A stretch of 64,000 nt of DNA from contig OU744446.1 of NCBI GenBank assembly GCA_916610825.1, forward strand, positions 1,049,501 to 1,113,500. Direction: 5' to 3'. Both the position numbers and the translations under genes were made by a program. Shown here one piece after another: positions 47,818-63,500 of this stretch (the stretch's first letter is position 1; every line of letters starts with the position of its first letter). A model generated the notes under the pieces. That model worked only from the letters and a program-made list of their open reading frames with translations, was not told the origin of the DNA and did no database searches. Source of the stretch: Haliclystus octoradiatus (taxonomy: Eukaryota > Cnidaria > Staurozoa > Stauromedusae > Haliclystidae).

Positions 47818-48340
47818 AGCCCTATGATATGACTATGATATGAGCCCTATGATATGACTTATGATATGAGCCCTATGATATGACTTATGATATGAGCCCT
47901 ATGATATGACTATGATATGAGCCCTATGATATGACTATGATATGAGCCCTATGATATGACTATGATATGAGCCCTATGATATGAGCCCTATGATATGAGC
48001 CCTATGATATGAGCCCTATGATATGACTATGATATGAGCCCTATGATATGACTATGATATGAGCCCTGTGATATGACTATGATATGAGCCCTATGATATG
48101 AGCCCTATGATATGACTATGATATGAGCCCTATGATATGAGCCCTATGATATGACTATGATATGAGCCCTATGATATGACTATGATATGAGCCCTATGAT
48201 ATGACTATGACATGAGCCCTATGATATGACTATGATATGAGCCCTATGATATGACTATGATATGAGCCTTATGATATGAGCCCTATGATATGACTATGAT
48301 ATGAGCCCTATGATATGACTATGATATGACTATTATATGA

Positions 48341-51300
48341 GCCCTATGATATGACTATGATATGACTATGATATGAGCCCTATGATATGACTATGATATG
48401 ACTATGATATGAGCCCTATGATATGACTATGATATGAGCCCTATGATATGACTATGATATGACTATGATATGAGCCCTATGATATGACTATGATATGACT
48501 ATTATATGAGCCCTATGATATGACTATGATATGAGCCCTATGATATGACTATGATATGACTATGATATGAGCCCTATGATATGACTATGATATGAGCCCT
48601 ATGATATGAGCCCTATGATATGACTATGATATGAGCTCTATGATATGACTATGATATGAGCCCTATGATATGACTATGATATGAGCCCTATGATATGAGC
48701 CCTATGATATGACTATGATATGAGCCCTATGATATGACTATGATATGAGCCCTATGATATGACTATGATATGAGCCCTATGATATGAGCCCTATGATATG
48801 ACTATGATATGAGCCCTATGATATGACTATGATATGAGCCCTATGATATGACTATGATATGAGCCCTATGATATGACTATGATATGAGCCCTATGATATG
48901 ACTATGATATGAGCCCTATGATATGACTATGATATGAGCCCTATGATATGACTATGATATGAGCCCTATGATATGACTATGATATGAGCCCTATGATATG
49001 AGCCCTATGATATGAGCCCTATGATATGACTATGATATGAGCCCTATGATATGACTATGATATGAGCCCTATGATATGAGCCCTATGATATGACTATGAT
49101 ATGACTATGATATGACTATGATATGAGCCCTATGATATGACTATGATATGATATGAGCCCTATGATATGACTATGATATGAGCCCTATGATATGACTATG
49201 ATATGAGCCCTATGATATGAGCCCTATGATATGACTATGATATGAGCCCTATGATATGACTATGATATGAGCCCTATGATATGACTATGATATGAGCCCT
49301 ATGATATGACTATGATATGAGCCCTATGATATGACTATGATATGAGCCCTATGATATGAGCCCTATGATATGACTATGATATGAGCCCTATGATATGACT
49401 ATGATATGAGCCCTATGATATGACTATGATATGAGCCCTATGATATGACTATTATATGAGCCCTATGATATGACTATGATATGAGCCCTATGATATGACT
49501 ATGATATGAGCCCTATGATATGACTATGATATGAGCCCTATGATATGACTATGACATGAGCCCTATGATATGACTATGATATGAGCCCTATGATATGACT
49601 ATGATATGAGCCCTATGATATGACTATGATATGACTATGATATGAGCCCTATGATATGACTATGATATGAGCCCTATGATATGAGCCCTATGATATGACT
49701 ATGATATGAGCTCTATGATATGACTATGATATGAGCCCTATGATATGACTATGATATGAGCCCTATGATATGAGCCCTATGATATGACTATGATATGAGC
49801 CCTATGATATGACTATGATATGAGCCCTATGATATGACTATGATATGAGCCCTATGATATGAGCCCTATGATATGACTATGATATGAGCCCTATGATATG
49901 ACTATGATATGAGCCCTATGATATGACTATGATATGAGCCCTATGATATGACTATGATATGAGCCCTATGATATGACTATGATATGAGCCCTATGATATG
50001 ACTATGATATGAGCCCTATGATATGACTATGACATGAGCCCTATGATATGAGCCCTATGATATGACTATGATATGACTATGATATGACTATGATATGAGC
50101 CCTATGATATGACTATGATATGATATGAGCCCTATGATATGACTATGATATGAGCCCTATGATATGACTATGATATGAGCCCTATGATATGAGCCCTATG
50201 ATATGACTATGATATGAGCCCTATGATATGACTATGATATGAGCCCTATGATATGACTATGATATGAGCCCTATGATATGACTATGATATGAGCCCTATG
50301 ATATGACTATGATATGAGCCCTATGATATGAGCCCTATGATATGACTATGATATGAGCCCTATGATATGACTATGATATGAGCCCTATGATATGACTATG
50401 ATATGAGCCCTATGATATGACTATTATATGAGCCCTATGATATGACTATGATATGAGCCCTATGATATGACTATGATATGAGCCCTATGATATGACTATG
50501 ATAAGAGCCCTATGATATGACTATGATATGAGCCCTATGATATGACTATGATATGAGCCCTATGATATGACTATGATATGAGCCCTATGATATGACTATG
50601 ATATGAGCCCTATGATATGACTATGATATGAGCCCTATGATATGACTATGATATGAGCCCTATGATATGACTATGATATGAGCCCTATGATATGACTATG
50701 ATATGAGCCCTATGATATGACTATGATATGAGCCCTATGATATGACTATGATATGAGCCCTATGATATGACTATGATATGAGCCCTATGATATGACTATG
50801 ATATGAGCCCTATGATATGACTATTATATGAGCCCTATGATATGACTATGATATGAGCCCTATGATATGACTATGATATGAGCCCTATGATATGACTATT
50901 ATATGAGCCCTATGATATGACTATGATATGAGCCCTATGATATGAGCCCTATGATATGACTATGATATGAGCCCTATGATATGACTATGATATGAGCCCT
51001 ATGATATGACTATGATATGAGCCCTATGATATGACTATGATATGAGCCCTATGATATGACTATGATATGAGCCCTATGATATGACTATGATATGAGCCCT
51101 ATGATATGACTATTATATGAGCCCTATGATATGACTATGATATGAGCCCTATGATATGACTATGATATGAGCCCTATGATATGACTATGATATGAGCCCT
51201 ATGATATGACTATGATATGAGCCCTATGATATGACTATGATATGAGCCCTATGATATGACTATGATATGAGCCCTATGATATGACTATGATATGAGCCCT

Positions 51301-54300
51301 ATGATATGACTATGATATGAGCCCTATGATATGACTATGATATGAGCCTTATGATATGACTATGATATGAGCCCTATGATATGACTATGATATGAGCCCT
51401 ATGATATGACTATGATATGAGCCCTATGATATGACTATGATATGAGCCCTATGATATGACTATGATATGAGCCCTATGATATGACTATGATATGAGCCCT
51501 ATGATATGACTATGATATGAGCCCTATGATATGAGCCCTATGATATGACTATGATATGACTATGATATGAGCCCTATGATATGACTATGATATGAGCCCT
51601 ATGATATGAGCCCTATGATATGACTATGATATGAGCCCTATGATATGACTATGATATGAGCCCTATGATATGACTATGATAAGAGCCCTATGATATGACT
51701 ATGATATGAGCCCTATGATATGACTATGATATGAGCCCTATGATATGACTATGATATGAGCCCTATGATATGACTATGATATGAGCCCTATGATATGACT
51801 ATGATATGAGCCCTATGATATGACTATGATATGAGCCCTATGATATGACTATGACATGAGCCCTATGATATGACTATGATATGAGCCCTATGATATGAGC
51901 CCTATGATATGACTATGATATGAGCCCTATGATATGACTATGATATGAGCCCTATGATATGAGCCCTATGATATGACTATGATATGAGCCCTATGATATG
52001 ACTATGACATGAGCCCTATGATATGACTATGATATGAGCCCTATGATATGACTATGATATGAGCCCTATGATATGACTATGACATGAGCCCTATGATATG
52101 ACTATGACATGAGCCCTATGATATGACTATGATATGAGCCCTATGATATGACTATGATATGAGCCCTATGATATGACTATGATATGAGCCCTATGATATG
52201 ACTATGATATGAGCCCTATGATATGACTATGATATGATATGAGCCCTATGATATGACTATGATATGAGCCCTATGATATGACTATGATATGAGCCCTATG
52301 ATATGACTATGATATGAGCCCTATGATATGACTATGATATGAGCCCTATGATATGACTATGATATGAGCCCTATGATATGACTATGACATGAGCCCTATG
52401 ATATGACTATGATATGAGCCCTATGATATGAGCCCTATGATATGACTATGATATGAGCCCTATGATATGACTATTATATGAGCCCTATGATATGAGCCCT
52501 ATGATATGACTATGATATGAGCCCTATGATATGACTATGACATGAGCCCTATGATATGACTATGATATGAGCCCTATGATATGACTATGATATGAGCCCT
52601 ATGATATGACTATGATATGAGCCCTATGATATGACTATGACATGAGCCCTATGATATGACTATGATATGAGCCCTATGATATGAGCCCTATGATATGACT
52701 ATGATATGAGCCCTATGATATGACTATGACATGAGCCCTATGATATGACTATGATATGAGCCTTATGATATGACTATGATATGAGCCCTATGATATGACT
52801 ATGATATGAGCCCTATGATATGACTATGATATGAGCCTTATGATATGACTATGATATGAGCCCTATGATATGACTATGATATGAGCCCTATGATATGACT
52901 ATGATATGAGCCTTATGATATGACTATGATATGAGCCCTATGATATGACTATGATATGAGCCCTATGATATGACTATGATATGAGCCCTATGATATGACT
53001 ATGACATGAGCCCTATGATATGACTATGATATGAGCCTTATGATATGACTATGATATGAGCCCTATGATATGACTATGATATGAGCCCTATGATATGACT
53101 ATGATATGAGCCTTATGATATGACTATGACATGAGCCCTATGATATGACTATGATATGAGCCCTATGATATGAGCCCTATGATATGACTATGATATGATA
53201 TGAGCCCTATGATATGACTATGATATGAGCCCCATGATATGACTATGATATGACTATGATATGAGCCCTATGATATGACTATGATATGACTATGATATGA
53301 GCCCTATGATATGACTATGATATGACTATGATATGAGCCCTATGACATGAGCCCTATGATATGACTATGATATGATATGAGCCCTATGATATGACTATGA
53401 TATGAGCCCTATGATATGACTATGATATGACTATGATATGAGCCCTATGATATGACTATGATATGACTATGATATGAGCCCTATGATATGACTATGATAT
53501 GAGCCCTATGACATGAGCCCTATGATATGACTATGATATGATATGAGCCCTATGATATGACTATGATATGAGCCCTATGATATGACTATGATATGAGCCC
53601 TATGATATGACTATGATATGACTATGATATGAGCCCTATGACATGAGCCCTATGATATGACTATGATATGATATGAGCCCTATGATATGACTATGATATG
53701 AGCCCTATGATATGACTATGATATGACTATGATATGAGCCCTATGATATGACTATGATATGACTATGATATGAGCCCTATGATATGATTATGATATGAGC
53801 CCTATGACATGAGCCCTATGATATGACTATGATATGATATGAGCCCTATGATATGACTATGATATGAGCCCTATGATATGACTATGATATGAGCCCTATG
53901 ATATGACTATGATATGACTATGATATGAGCCCTATGATATGAGCCCTATGATATGACTATGATATGACTATGATATGAGCCCTATGATATGACTATGATA
54001 TGACTATGATATGAGCCCTATGACATGAGCCCTATGATATGACTATGATATGATATGAGCCCTATGATATGACTATGATATGAGCCCTATGATATGACTA
54101 TGATATGACTATGATATGAGCCCTATGATATGACTATGATATGAGCCCTATGACATGAGCCCTATGATATGACTATGATATGATATGAGCCCTATGATAT
54201 GACTATGATATGACTATGAGATGAGCCCTATGATATGACTATGATATGAGCCCTATGACATGAGCCCTATGATATGACTATGATATGATATGAGCCCTAT

Positions 54301-54468
54301 GATATGACTATGATATGAGCCCTATGATATGACTATGATATGAGCCCTATGATATGACTATGATATGAGCCCTATGATATGACTATGATATGAGCCCTAT
54401 GATATGACTATGATATGACTATGATATGAGCCCTATGATATGACTATGATATGAGCCCTATGACATGA
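48341..54468. repeat. Higher-order unit A of the satellite (6,128 bp)
   Basis: Rare variants in this block recur exactly 6,128 bp later: GACTATTAT 48497/54625, GAGCTC 48633/54761 and 49708/55836, GATAAGAG 50503/56631 and 51681/57809, GAGATGAG 54218/60346, and 5-bp insertions 49139/55267 and 50111/56239. The left border is placed where the match stops, within some tens of bases. Confidence 0.88.
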
Positions 54469-57400
54469 GCCCTATGATATGACTATGATATGACTATGAT
54501 ATGAGCCCTATGATATGACTATGATATGACTATGATATGAGCCCTATGATATGACTATGATATGAGCCCTATGATATGACTATGATATGACTATGATATG
54601 AGCCCTATGATATGACTATGATATGACTATTATATGAGCCCTATGATATGACTATGATATGAGCCCTATGATATGACTATGATATGACTATGATATGAGC
54701 CCTATGATATGACTATGATATGAGCCCTATGATATGAGCCCTATGATATGACTATGATATGAGCTCTATGATATGACTATGATATGAGCCCTATGATATG
54801 ACTATGATATGAGCCCTATGATATGAGCCCTATGATATGACTATGATATGAGCCCTATGATATGACTATGATATGAGCCCTATGATATGACTATGATATG
54901 AGCCCTATGATATGAGCCCTATGATATGACTATGATATGAGCCCTATGATATGACTATGATATGAGCCCTATGATATGACTATGATATGAGCCCTATGAT
55001 ATGACTATGATATGAGCCCTATGATATGACTATGATATGAGCCCTATGATATGACTATGATATGAGCCCTATGATATGACTATGATATGAGCCCTATGAT
55101 ATGACTATGATATGAGCCCTATGATATGAGCCCTATGATATGAGCCCTATGATATGACTATGATATGAGCCCTATGATATGACTATGATATGAGCCCTAT
55201 GATATGAGCCCTATGATATGACTATGATATGACTATGATATGACTATGATATGAGCCCTATGATATGACTATGATATGATATGAGCCCTATGATATGACT
55301 ATGATATGAGCCCTATGATATGACTATGATATGAGCCCTATGATATGAGCCCTATGATATGACTATGATATGAGCCCTATGATATGACTATGATATGAGC
55401 CCTATGATATGACTATGATATGAGCCCTATGATATGACTATGATATGAGCCCTATGATATGACTATGATATGAGCCCTATGATATGAGCCCTATGATATG
55501 ACTATGATATGAGCCCTATGATATGACTATGATATGAGCCCTATGATATGACTATGATATGAGCCCTATGATATGACTATTATATGAGCCCTATGATATG
55601 ACTATGATATGAGCCCTATGATATGACTATGATATGAGCCCTATGATATGACTATGATATGAGCCCTATGATATGACTATGACATGAGCCCTATGATATG
55701 ACTATGATATGAGCCCTATGATATGACTATGATATGAGCCCTATGATATGACTATGATATGACTATGATATGAGCCCTATGATATGACTATGATATGAGC
55801 CCTATGATATGAGCCCTATGATATGACTATGATATGAGCTCTATGATATGACTATGATATGAGCCCTATGATATGACTATGATATGAGCCCTATGATATG
55901 AGCCCTATGATATGACTATGATATGAGCCCTATGATATGACTATGATATGAGCCCTATGATATGACTATGATATGAGCCCTATGATATGAGCCCTATGAT
56001 ATGACTATGATATGAGCCCTATGATATGACTATGATATGAGCCCTATGATATGACTATGATATGAGCCCTATGATATGACTATGATATGAGCCCTATGAT
56101 ATGACTATGATATGAGCCCTATGATATGACTATGATATGAGCCCTATGATATGACTATGACATGAGCCCTATGATATGAGCCCTATGATATGACTATGAT
56201 ATGACTATGATATGACTATGATATGAGCCCTATGATATGACTATGATATGATATGAGCCCTATGATATGACTATGATATGAGCCCTATGATATGACTATG
56301 ATATGAGCCCTATGATATGAGCCCTATGATATGACTATGATATGAGCCCTATGATATGACTATGATATGAGCCCTATGATATGACTATGATATGAGCCCT
56401 ATGATATGACTATGATATGAGCCCTATGATATGACTATGATATGAGCCCTATGATATGAGCCCTATGATATGACTATGATATGAGCCCTATGATATGACT
56501 ATGATATGAGCCCTATGATATGACTATGATATGAGCCCTATGATATGACTATTATATGAGCCCTATGATATGACTATGATATGAGCCCTATGATATGACT
56601 ATGATATGAGCCCTATGATATGACTATGATAAGAGCCCTATGATATGACTATGATATGAGCCCTATGATATGACTATGATATGAGCCCTATGATATGACT
56701 ATGATATGAGCCCTATGATATGACTATGATATGAGCCCTATGATATGACTATGATATGAGCCCTATGATATGACTATGATATGAGCCCTATGATATGACT
56801 ATGATATGAGCCCTATGATATGACTATGATATGAGCCCTATGATATGACTATGATATGAGCCCTATGATATGACTATGATATGAGCCCTATGATATGACT
56901 ATGATATGAGCCCTATGATATGACTATGATATGAGCCCTATGATATGACTATTATATGAGCCCTATGATATGACTATGATATGAGCCCTATGATATGACT
57001 ATGATATGAGCCCTATGATATGACTATTATATGAGCCCTATGATATGACTATGATATGAGCCCTATGATATGAGCCCTATGATATGACTATGATATGAGC
57101 CCTATGATATGACTATGATATGAGCCCTATGATATGACTATGATATGAGCCCTATGATATGACTATGATATGAGCCCTATGATATGACTATGATATGAGC
57201 CCTATGATATGACTATGATATGAGCCCTATGATATGACTATTATATGAGCCCTATGATATGACTATGATATGAGCCCTATGATATGACTATGATATGAGC
57301 CCTATGATATGACTATGATATGAGCCCTATGATATGACTATGATATGAGCCCTATGATATGACTATGATATGAGCCCTATGATATGACTATGATATGAGC

Positions 57401-60400
57401 CCTATGATATGACTATGATATGAGCCCTATGATATGACTATGATATGAGCCCTATGATATGACTATGATATGAGCCTTATGATATGACTATGATATGAGC
57501 CCTATGATATGACTATGATATGAGCCCTATGATATGACTATGATATGAGCCCTATGATATGACTATGATATGAGCCCTATGATATGACTATGATATGAGC
57601 CCTATGATATGACTATGATATGAGCCCTATGATATGACTATGATATGAGCCCTATGATATGAGCCCTATGATATGACTATGATATGACTATGATATGAGC
57701 CCTATGATATGACTATGATATGAGCCCTATGATATGAGCCCTATGATATGACTATGATATGAGCCCTATGATATGACTATGATATGAGCCCTATGATATG
57801 ACTATGATAAGAGCCCTATGATATGACTATGATATGAGCCCTATGATATGACTATGATATGAGCCCTATGATATGACTATGATATGAGCCCTATGATATG
57901 ACTATGATATGAGCCCTATGATATGACTATGATATGAGCCCTATGATATGACTATGATATGAGCCCTATGATATGACTATGACATGAGCCCTATGATATG
58001 ACTATGATATGAGCCCTATGATATGAGCCCTATGATATGACTATGATATGAGCCCTATGATATGACTATTATATGAGCCCTATGATATGAGCCCTATGAT
58101 ATGACTATGATATGAGCCCTATGATATGACTATGACATGAGCCCTATGATATGACTATGATATGAGCCCTATGATATGACTATGATATGAGCCCTATGAT
58201 ATGACTATGACATGAGCCCTATGATATGACTATGACATGAGCCCTATGATATGACTATGATATGAGCCCTATGATATGACTATGATATGAGCCCTATGAT
58301 ATGACTATGATATGAGCCCTATGATATGACTATGATATGAGCCCTATGATATGACTATGATATGATATGAGCCCTATGATATGACTATGATATGAGCCCT
58401 ATGATATGACTATGATATGAGCCCTATGATATGACTATGGTATGAGCCCTATGATATGACTATGATATGAGCCCTATGATATGACTATGATATGAGCCCT
58501 ATGATATGACTATGACATGAGCCCTATGATATGACTATGATATGAGCCCTATGATATGAGCCCTATGATATGACTATGATATGAGCCCTATGATATGACT
58601 ATTATATGAGCCCTATGATATGAGCCCTATGATATGACTATGATATGAGCCCTATGATATGACTATGACATGAGCCCTATGATATGACTATGATATGAGC
58701 CCTATGATATGACTATGATATGAGCCCTATGATATGACTATGATATGAGCCCTATGATATGACTATGACATGAGCCCTATGATATGACTATGATATGAGC
58801 CCTATGATATGAGCCCTATGATATGACTATGATATGAGCCCTATGATATGACTATGACATGAGCCCTATGATATGACTATGATATGAGCCTTATGATATG
58901 ACTATGATATGAGCCCTATGATATGACTATGATATGAGCCCTATGATATGACTATGATATGAGCCTTATGATATGACTATGATATGAGCCCTATGATATG
59001 ACTATGATATGAGCCCTATGATATGACTATGATATGAGCCTTATGATATGACTATGATATGAGCCCTATGATATGACTATGATATGAGCCCTATGATATG
59101 ACTATGATATGAGCCCTATGATATGACTATGACATGAGCCCTATGATATGACTATGATATGAGCCTTATGATATGACTATGATATGAGCCCTATGATATG
59201 ACTATGATATGAGCCCTATGATATGACTATGATATGAGCCTTATGATATGACTATGACATGAGCCCTATGATATGACTATGATATGAGCCCTATGATATG
59301 AGCCCTATGATATGACTATGATATGATATGAGCCCTATGATATGACTATGATATGAGCCCGATGATATGACTATGATATGACTATGATATGAGCCCTATG
59401 ATATGACTATGATATGACTATGATATGAGCCCTATGATATGACTATGATATGACTATGATATGAGCCCTATGACATGAGCCCTATGATATGACTATGATA
59501 TGATATGAGCCCTATGATATGACTATGATATGAGCCCTATGATATGACTATGATATGACTATGATATGAGCCCTATGATATGACTATGATATGACTATGA
59601 TATGAGCCCTATGATATGACTATGATATGAGCCCTATGACATGAGCCCTATGATATGACTATGATATGATATGAGCCCTATGATATGACTATGATATGAG
59701 CCCTATGATATGACTATGATATGAGCCCTATGATATGACTATGATATGACTATGATATGAGCCCTATGACATGAGCCCTATGATATGACTATGATATGAT
59801 ATGAGCCCTATGATATGACTATGATATGAGCCCTATGATATGACTATGATATGACTATGATATGAGCCCTATGATATGACTATGATATGACTATGATATG
59901 AGCCCTATGATATGACTATGATATGAGCCCTATGACATGAGCCCTATGATATGACTATGATATGATATGAGCCCTATGATATGACTATGATATGAGCCCT
60001 ATGATATGACTATGATATGAGCCCTATGATATGACTATGATATGACTATGATATGAGCCCTATGATATGAGCCCTATGATATGACTATGATATGACTATG
60101 ATATGAGCCCTATGATATGACTATGATATGACTATGATATGAGCCCTATGACATGAGCCCTATGATATGACTATGATATGATATGAGCCCTATGATATGA
60201 CTATGATATGAGCCCTATGATATGACTATGATATGACTATGATATGAGCCCTATGATATGACTATGATATGAGCCCTATGACATGAGCCCTATGATATGA
60301 CTATGATATGATATGAGCCCTATGATATGACTATGATATGACTATGAGATGAGCCCTATGATATGACTATGATATGAGCCCTATGACATGAGCCCTATGA

Positions 60401-60596
60401 TATGACTATGATATGATATGAGCCCTATGATATGACTATGATATGAGCCCTATGATATGACTATGATATGAGCCCTATGATATGACTATGATATGAGCCC
60501 TATGATATGACTATGATATGAGCCCTATGATATGACTATGATATGACTATGATATGAGCCCTATGATATGACTATGATATGAGCCCTATGACATGA
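54469..60596. repeat. Higher-order unit B of the satellite (6,128 bp)
   Basis: Tandem duplicate of 48341-54468. Differences I found: position 53233 (C) against 59361 (G), and A at 52312 against G at 58440. The match does not continue into a third unit (no GAGCTC at 60889). Confidence 0.88.
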
Positions 60597-63500
60597 GCCC
60601 TATGATATGACTATGATATGATATGAGCCCTATGATATGACTATGATATGAGCCCTATGATATGACTATGATATGAGCCCTATGATATGACTATGATATG
60701 AGCCCTATGATATGACTATGATATGAGCCCTATGATATGACTATGATATGAGCCCTATGACATGAGCCCTATGATATGACTATGATATGAGCCCTATGAT
60801 ATGACTATGATATGAGCCCTATGATATGACTATGATATGACTATGATATGAGCCCTATGATATGACTATGATATGAGCCCTATGACATGAGCCCTATGAT
60901 ATGACTATGATATGAGCCCTATGACATGAGCCCTATGATATGACTATGATATGAGCCCTATGATATGACTATGATATGAGCCCTATGATTTGACTATGAT
61001 ATGAGCCCTATGATATGACTATGATATGAGCCCTATGATATGACTATGATATGAGCCCTATGATATGAGCCCTATGGTATGACTATGATATGAGCCCTAT
61101 GATATGACTATGATATGAGCCCTATGATATGACTATGATATGAGCCCTATGATATGACTATGATATGAGCCCTATGATATGACTATGATATGAGCCCTAT
61201 GATATGACTATGATATGAGCCCTATGATATGAGCCCTATGATATGACTATGATATGAGCCCTATGATATGACTATGATATGAGCCCTATGATATGAGCCC
61301 TATGATATGACTATGATATGAGCCCTATGATATGACTATGATATGAGCCCTATGATATGACTATGATATGACTATGATATGAGCCCTATGATATGACTAT
61401 GATATGAGCCCTATGATATGACTATGATATGAGCCTTATGATATGACTATGATATGAGCCCTATGATATGACTATGATATGAGCCCTATGATATGACTAT
61501 GATATGAGCCCTATGATATGACTATGATATGACTATGATATGAGCCCTATGATATGAGCCCTATGATATGACTATGATATGAGCCCTATGATATGAGCCC
61601 TATGATATGACTATGATATGAGCCCTATGATATGACCATGATATGAGCCCTATGATATGACTATGATATGAGCCCTATGATATGACTATGATATGAGCCC
61701 TATGATATGACTATGATATGAGCCCTATGATATGACTATGATATGAGCCCTATGATATGACTATGATAAGAGCCCTATGATATGACTATGATATGAGCCC
61801 TATGATATGACTATGACATGAGCCCTATGATATGAGCCCTATGATATGACTATGATATGAGCCCTATGATATGACTATGATATGAGCCCTATGATATGAC
61901 TATGATATGAGCCCTATGATATGACTATGATATGAGCCCTATGATATGACTATGATATGAGCCCTATGATATGACTATGATATGAGCCCTATGATATGAC
62001 TATGATATGAGCCCTATGATATGACTATGATATGAGCCCTATGATATGACTATTATATGAGCCCTATGATATGACTATGATATGAGCCCTATGATATGAG
62101 CCCTATGATATGACTATGATATGAGCCCTATGATATGACTATGATAAGAGCCCTATGATATGACTATGATATGAGCCCTATGATATGACTATTATATGAG
62201 CCCTATGATATGACTATGACATGAGCCCTATGATATGACTATGACATGAGCCCTATGATATGACTATGATATGAGCCCTATGATATGACTATGATATGAG
62301 CCCTATGATATGACTATGATATGAGCCTTATGATATGACTATTATATGAGCCCTATGATATGACTATGATATGAGCCCTATGATATGAGCCCTATGATAT
62401 GACTATGATATGAGCCCTATGATATGAGCCCTATGATATGACTATGATATGAGCCCTATGATATGACTATGATATGAGCCCTATGATATGACTATGATAT
62501 GAGCCTTATGATATGACTATTATATGAGCCCTATGATATGACTATGATATGAGCCCTATGATATGACTATGATATGAGCCCTATGATATGAGCCCTATGA
62601 TATGACTATGATATGAGCCCTATGATATGACTATGATAAGAGCCCTATGATATGACTATGATATGAGCCCTATGATATGACTATGATAAGAGCCCTATGA
62701 TATGACTATGATATGAGCCCTATGATATGACTATGATATGAGCCCTATGATATGACTATGATAAGAGCCCTATGATATGACTATTATATGAGCCCTATGA
62801 TATGACTATGACATGAGCCCTATGATATGAGCCCTATGATATGACTATGATATGAGCCCTATGATATGACTATGATATGAGCCCTATGATATGACTATGA
62901 TATGAGCCCTATGATATGACTATTATATGAGCCCTATGATATGACTATGATATGAGCCCTATGATATGACTATGATATGAGCCCTATGATATGACTATGA
63001 TATGAGCCCTATGATATGACTATGATATGAGCCCTATGATATGACTATGATATGAGCCCTATGATATGACTATGATAAGAGCCCTATGATATGACTATTA
63101 TATGAGCCCTATGATATGACTATGACATGAGCCCTATGATATGAGCCCTATGATATGACTATGATATGAGCCCTATGATATGACTATGATATGAGCCCTA
63201 TGATATGACTATGATATGAGCCCTATGATATGAGCCCTATGATATGAGCCCTATGATATGACTATGATATGAGCCCTATGATATGACTATGATATGAGCC
63301 CTATGATATGACTATGATATGAGCCCTATGATATGAGCCCTATGATATGACTATGATATGAGCCCTATGATATGACTATGATAAGAGCCCTATGATATGA
63401 CTATGATATGAGCCCTATGATATGACTATTATATGAGCCCTATGATATGACTATTATATGAGCCCTATGATATGACTATGATATGAGCCTTATGATATGA

